From: Spirochaetaceae bacterium
Lineage (GTDB): Bacteria; Spirochaetota; Spirochaetia; Treponematales; Breznakiellaceae
DNA length: 7,035 nucleotides
Assembly: GCA_031268255.1 (NCBI GenBank)
Contig: JAIRXO010000150.1
Coordinates: forward strand, 1 to 7,035
Direction of reading: 5' to 3'
Each line of letters starts with the position of its first letter. Positions within the stretch are counted from its first letter, which is position 1. Shown in pieces: positions 5,800 to 7,035 of the stretch. The position numbers and the translations under genes are program-made. A model generated the notes under the pieces. The model was not told where the DNA came from. It saw only the letters and a program-made list of their open reading frames with translations, and did not search any database.

Positions 5800-6339
5800 A
5801 TGATACGGCATCTGCTTTTTGATTTGGACGACACCCTGTATCCGCCGTCTGTGCCTCTGGGAAGGTCCATTGAACGGCGTATGATAGAATTTATCGCCTC
5901 CCGTCTGGACCTTGCGTTTGACGAGGCGGCGCTCCGGCGGCGTGAAGGGCTTAAGCGGTACGGATCAACCCTGGAATGGCTGCAAAAGGACTACGGGATT
6001 TCCGATTCTGACGGCTACTTTGCCTATGTGCATCCCGAATCGGAACTCGCGGACCTTTCCCCCGACCCCAATCTCAGGCCCTTTTTGCTTTCCCTGGGCA
6101 AACCCATGTCGGTGCTTACCAACGGACCCGCGCCCCATGCCGCGAGGGTGCTCCGTTTTCTTAAAATCGATGATATTTTTCTTGGCGTGTACGATATTCT
6201 CTATAACAAGCTCAAGGGAAAGCCCCATCCTGAGTCCTATTGCCGCGCGCTTGCGGCCTCGGGCTTCAGTATGGAAGAAACAATCTTTTTTGACGACAGC
6301 CCCAAATATGTTGAAGGTTTCCGCGCCCTTGGCGGGTAG
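5800..6339 (+). CDS. HAD-superfamily hydrolase, pyrimidine 5'-nucleotidase-like, cut short by an in-frame TAG
   Basis: The frame from ATG 5800 gives 179 aa before TAG 6337-6339. Haloacid dehalogenase-type phosphatases use an Asp nucleophile to remove phosphate from small metabolites. Motif I is DLDDTLYP (8-15), with a helical cap resembling pyrimidine 5'-nucleotidases (GRSIERRMIEFIASRL). Motif II is SVLTNGP, motif III is the Lys in LKGKPHPESY, and motif IV is FFDDSPKYVEG just before the stop. All catalytic motifs therefore precede the TAG. The lost part is the last core strand and terminal helix, still readable in frame downstream. The truncated protein may be unstable or inactive, or the codon may be read through. 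No signal peptide is seen, so it is cytoplasmic. The start has no Shine-Dalgarno sequence; see the promoter entry. The exact substrate is unknown. Confidence 0.8.
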   Translation: MIRHLLFDLDDTLYPPSVPLGRSIERRMIEFIASRLDLAFDEAALRRREGLKRYGSTLEWLQKDYGISDSDGYFAYVHPESELADLSPDPNLRPFLLSLGKPMSVLTNGPAPHAARVLRFLKIDDIFLGVYDILYNKLKGKPHPESYCRALAASGFSMEETIFFDDSPKYVEGFRALGG

Positions 6340-6441
6340 GCGGTTCTGGTGGGCCCCAAGGAAGCCCTTGACCCAAAGACCCTTCGCGTGGATTCGGTTT
6401 ACGGCATAAAAGCGGCGATTAAAACATACGGCGCTGCCTAA
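6340..6441 (+). other. In-frame continuation of the HAD hydrolase beyond the amber codon
   Basis: After TAG the same frame runs for 33 codons to TAA 6439-6441. It begins AVLVGPKEALDP and ends with a helix-like segment (YGIKAAIKTYGAA). This is what the family has after the FRALGG segment: a hydrophobic strand, then a terminal helix. A Lys codon (AAG) changed to TAG at the junction would explain it. The TAA lies 3 bp from the stop of the convergent methyltransferase gene, so the tail fills the available space. This shows an intact ancestral gene of 213-214 codons; whether it is now a pseudogene is open. Confidence 0.75.
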
Positions 6442-6444
6442 ATG

Positions 6445-7035
6445 TCAGCGGGCAGCCTGGCGTACCCATTCAAGGCGTTTACAGTCTATGTCCCTCGGCA
6501 GGGTACAGTCGGCGCCCAGGGCGACGCCGGTACGGCCTGATTCCAAAAGGAGCCGCCTGGTTTCTTCTTCGATCTCCTTCCGGCTGCCTGAGTAGAGGAG
6601 GCCCTCTTTTGTGTTGGCAAAGCCGCCTATGACAGGTTTCCCGCCGAAAAGTTTTTTGCCTTCGCCCAGGCTTATGCCTTCAAAGCAGGAAGCCCAGTTG
6701 ATGATCTGGGCCGGGTAATCCACAAAATGGCTGAGTGTGTTGCTGTGCCCCGCATAGCCGCAGATGTGGAGTATGTTGAGTCCTCCGGCTTTGTTCGCCG
6801 CTTCGAGAACCGCATGGTCGCCCGGGGCAAGGACGGCCTCCTGCGCGGCGCTGTCTATTCCCGGATCAGCGACATCCTGGACGCTGTAATAAATGCCGTC
6901 GGCCCCGCCTTCGCTGACGACTCCTTGGGCAAGGGCGGCAAGATCGGACGCGACGGCGGTAAAGGCGGCGGCCAGGGCACCGTCATCGCCGTGCCCGGCC
7001 CGGATAAATTCGGCGAGCAGCCTGTCCTGGGGATT
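6445..7035 (-). CDS. Uroporphyrinogen decarboxylase (URO-D)-family protein, MtaA/CmuA-like methyltransferase (partial, N-terminus outside window)
   Basis: The minus-strand frame is open from the window edge to TGA 6445-6447, 196 residues forming the C-terminal half or more of a TIM-barrel protein. Landmarks numbered within this part: GGADGIYYSVQD (43-54), the family's conserved strand; ILHICGYAGH (88-97), with the HxC pair His90/Cys92; PVIGGFANT (134-142); and GADC (174-177) with Cys177. His-x-Cys plus a distant Cys is the zinc site of cobalamin-dependent methyltransferases (MtaA, CmuA, MtbA) that move methyl groups between a corrinoid protein and a thiol. True haem-pathway HemE lacks it. The protein is therefore more likely a methyltransferase than a decarboxylase; the actual methyl donor is unknown. 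No corrinoid protein or partner is inside the window. The gene is convergent with the HAD gene. The ATG at about 6792 and GTG at 6723 are internal, since the homologous frame continues upstream of both. Confidence 0.85.
   Translation of the reverse strand, partial: NPQDRLLAEFIRAGHGDDGALAAAFTAVASDLAALAQGVVSEGGADGIYYSVQDVADPGIDSAAQEAVLAPGDHAVLEAANKAGGLNILHICGYAGHSNTLSHFVDYPAQIINWASCFEGISLGEGKKLFGGKPVIGGFANTKEGLLYSGSRKEIEEETRRLLLESGRTGVALGADCTLPRDIDCKRLEWVRQAAR

Noticed and set aside
5623..5811. Minus-strand small frame containing FCGKPHCYSCGGTG, which looks like a zinc knuckle (CxxCxGxG)
   Set aside because: It has no ribosome binding site, overlaps the HAD start and promoter on one side and the importer -35 on the other, and the second frame over the same bases is also open. 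The cysteines are probably chance.

Overview
The window looks like a moderately GC-rich spirochaete chromosome, most likely a member of the Treponema lineage. This is an inference from three features. There is a PilZ protein with a receiver-like N-terminal half. The ApbE protein appears to be exported as a lipoprotein, as the treponemal flavin-trafficking protein is. Spacers are compact and contain small hairpin-rich repeats. No rRNA, tRNA, CRISPR array or transposase gene was seen.

Layout, left to right. Positions 1-672 (minus) hold most of a PilZ-domain c-di-GMP receptor whose C-terminus runs off the window. It is divergent from 733-1764 (plus), an apbE-type FAD:protein FMN transferase lipoprotein. 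The spacer 1765-1897, between convergent genes, carries a duplicated 18-nt module alternating with two perfect hairpins. Next comes a three-gene minus-strand ABC importer operon: binding protein (4569-5573), two-domain permease (2880 to about 4559) and ATPase (1898-2899). It is read from a promoter with a perfect TTGACA at 5598-5626. The 226-bp divergent spacer 5574-5799 separates it from a HAD-family phosphatase/nucleotidase gene (5800 onward, plus) that is interrupted by an in-frame TAG at 6337-6339. The window ends with the C-terminal 196 residues of a URO-D/MtaA-type methyltransferase (6445-7035, minus), whose stop lies 3 bp from the end of the HAD frame.

How the genes work together: only the importer is a clear functional unit. 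The periplasmic protein delivers ligand to a permease with two EAA loops, driven by the ATPase. Its family is the Fe(III)/AfuABC/aminoethylphosphonate group, but the tyrosine pair of ferric-binding proteins is not evident, so iron is not assured as substrate. ApbE flavinylates exported redox proteins. PilZ, HAD and URO-D appear to be independent neighbours.

Most notable points: the permease frame has no ATG, GTG or TTG until after its first membrane helix, but an AUC codon sits 5 nt downstream of an SD-like AGGGGG that overlaps the binding-protein stop. The HAD gene continues as convincing family sequence past an amber codon. Three genes lacking a Shine-Dalgarno sequence have a -10-like hexamer exactly 6 nt before ATG, which suggests leaderless transcripts. 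The 1765-1897 spacer holds a REP-like structured repeat.
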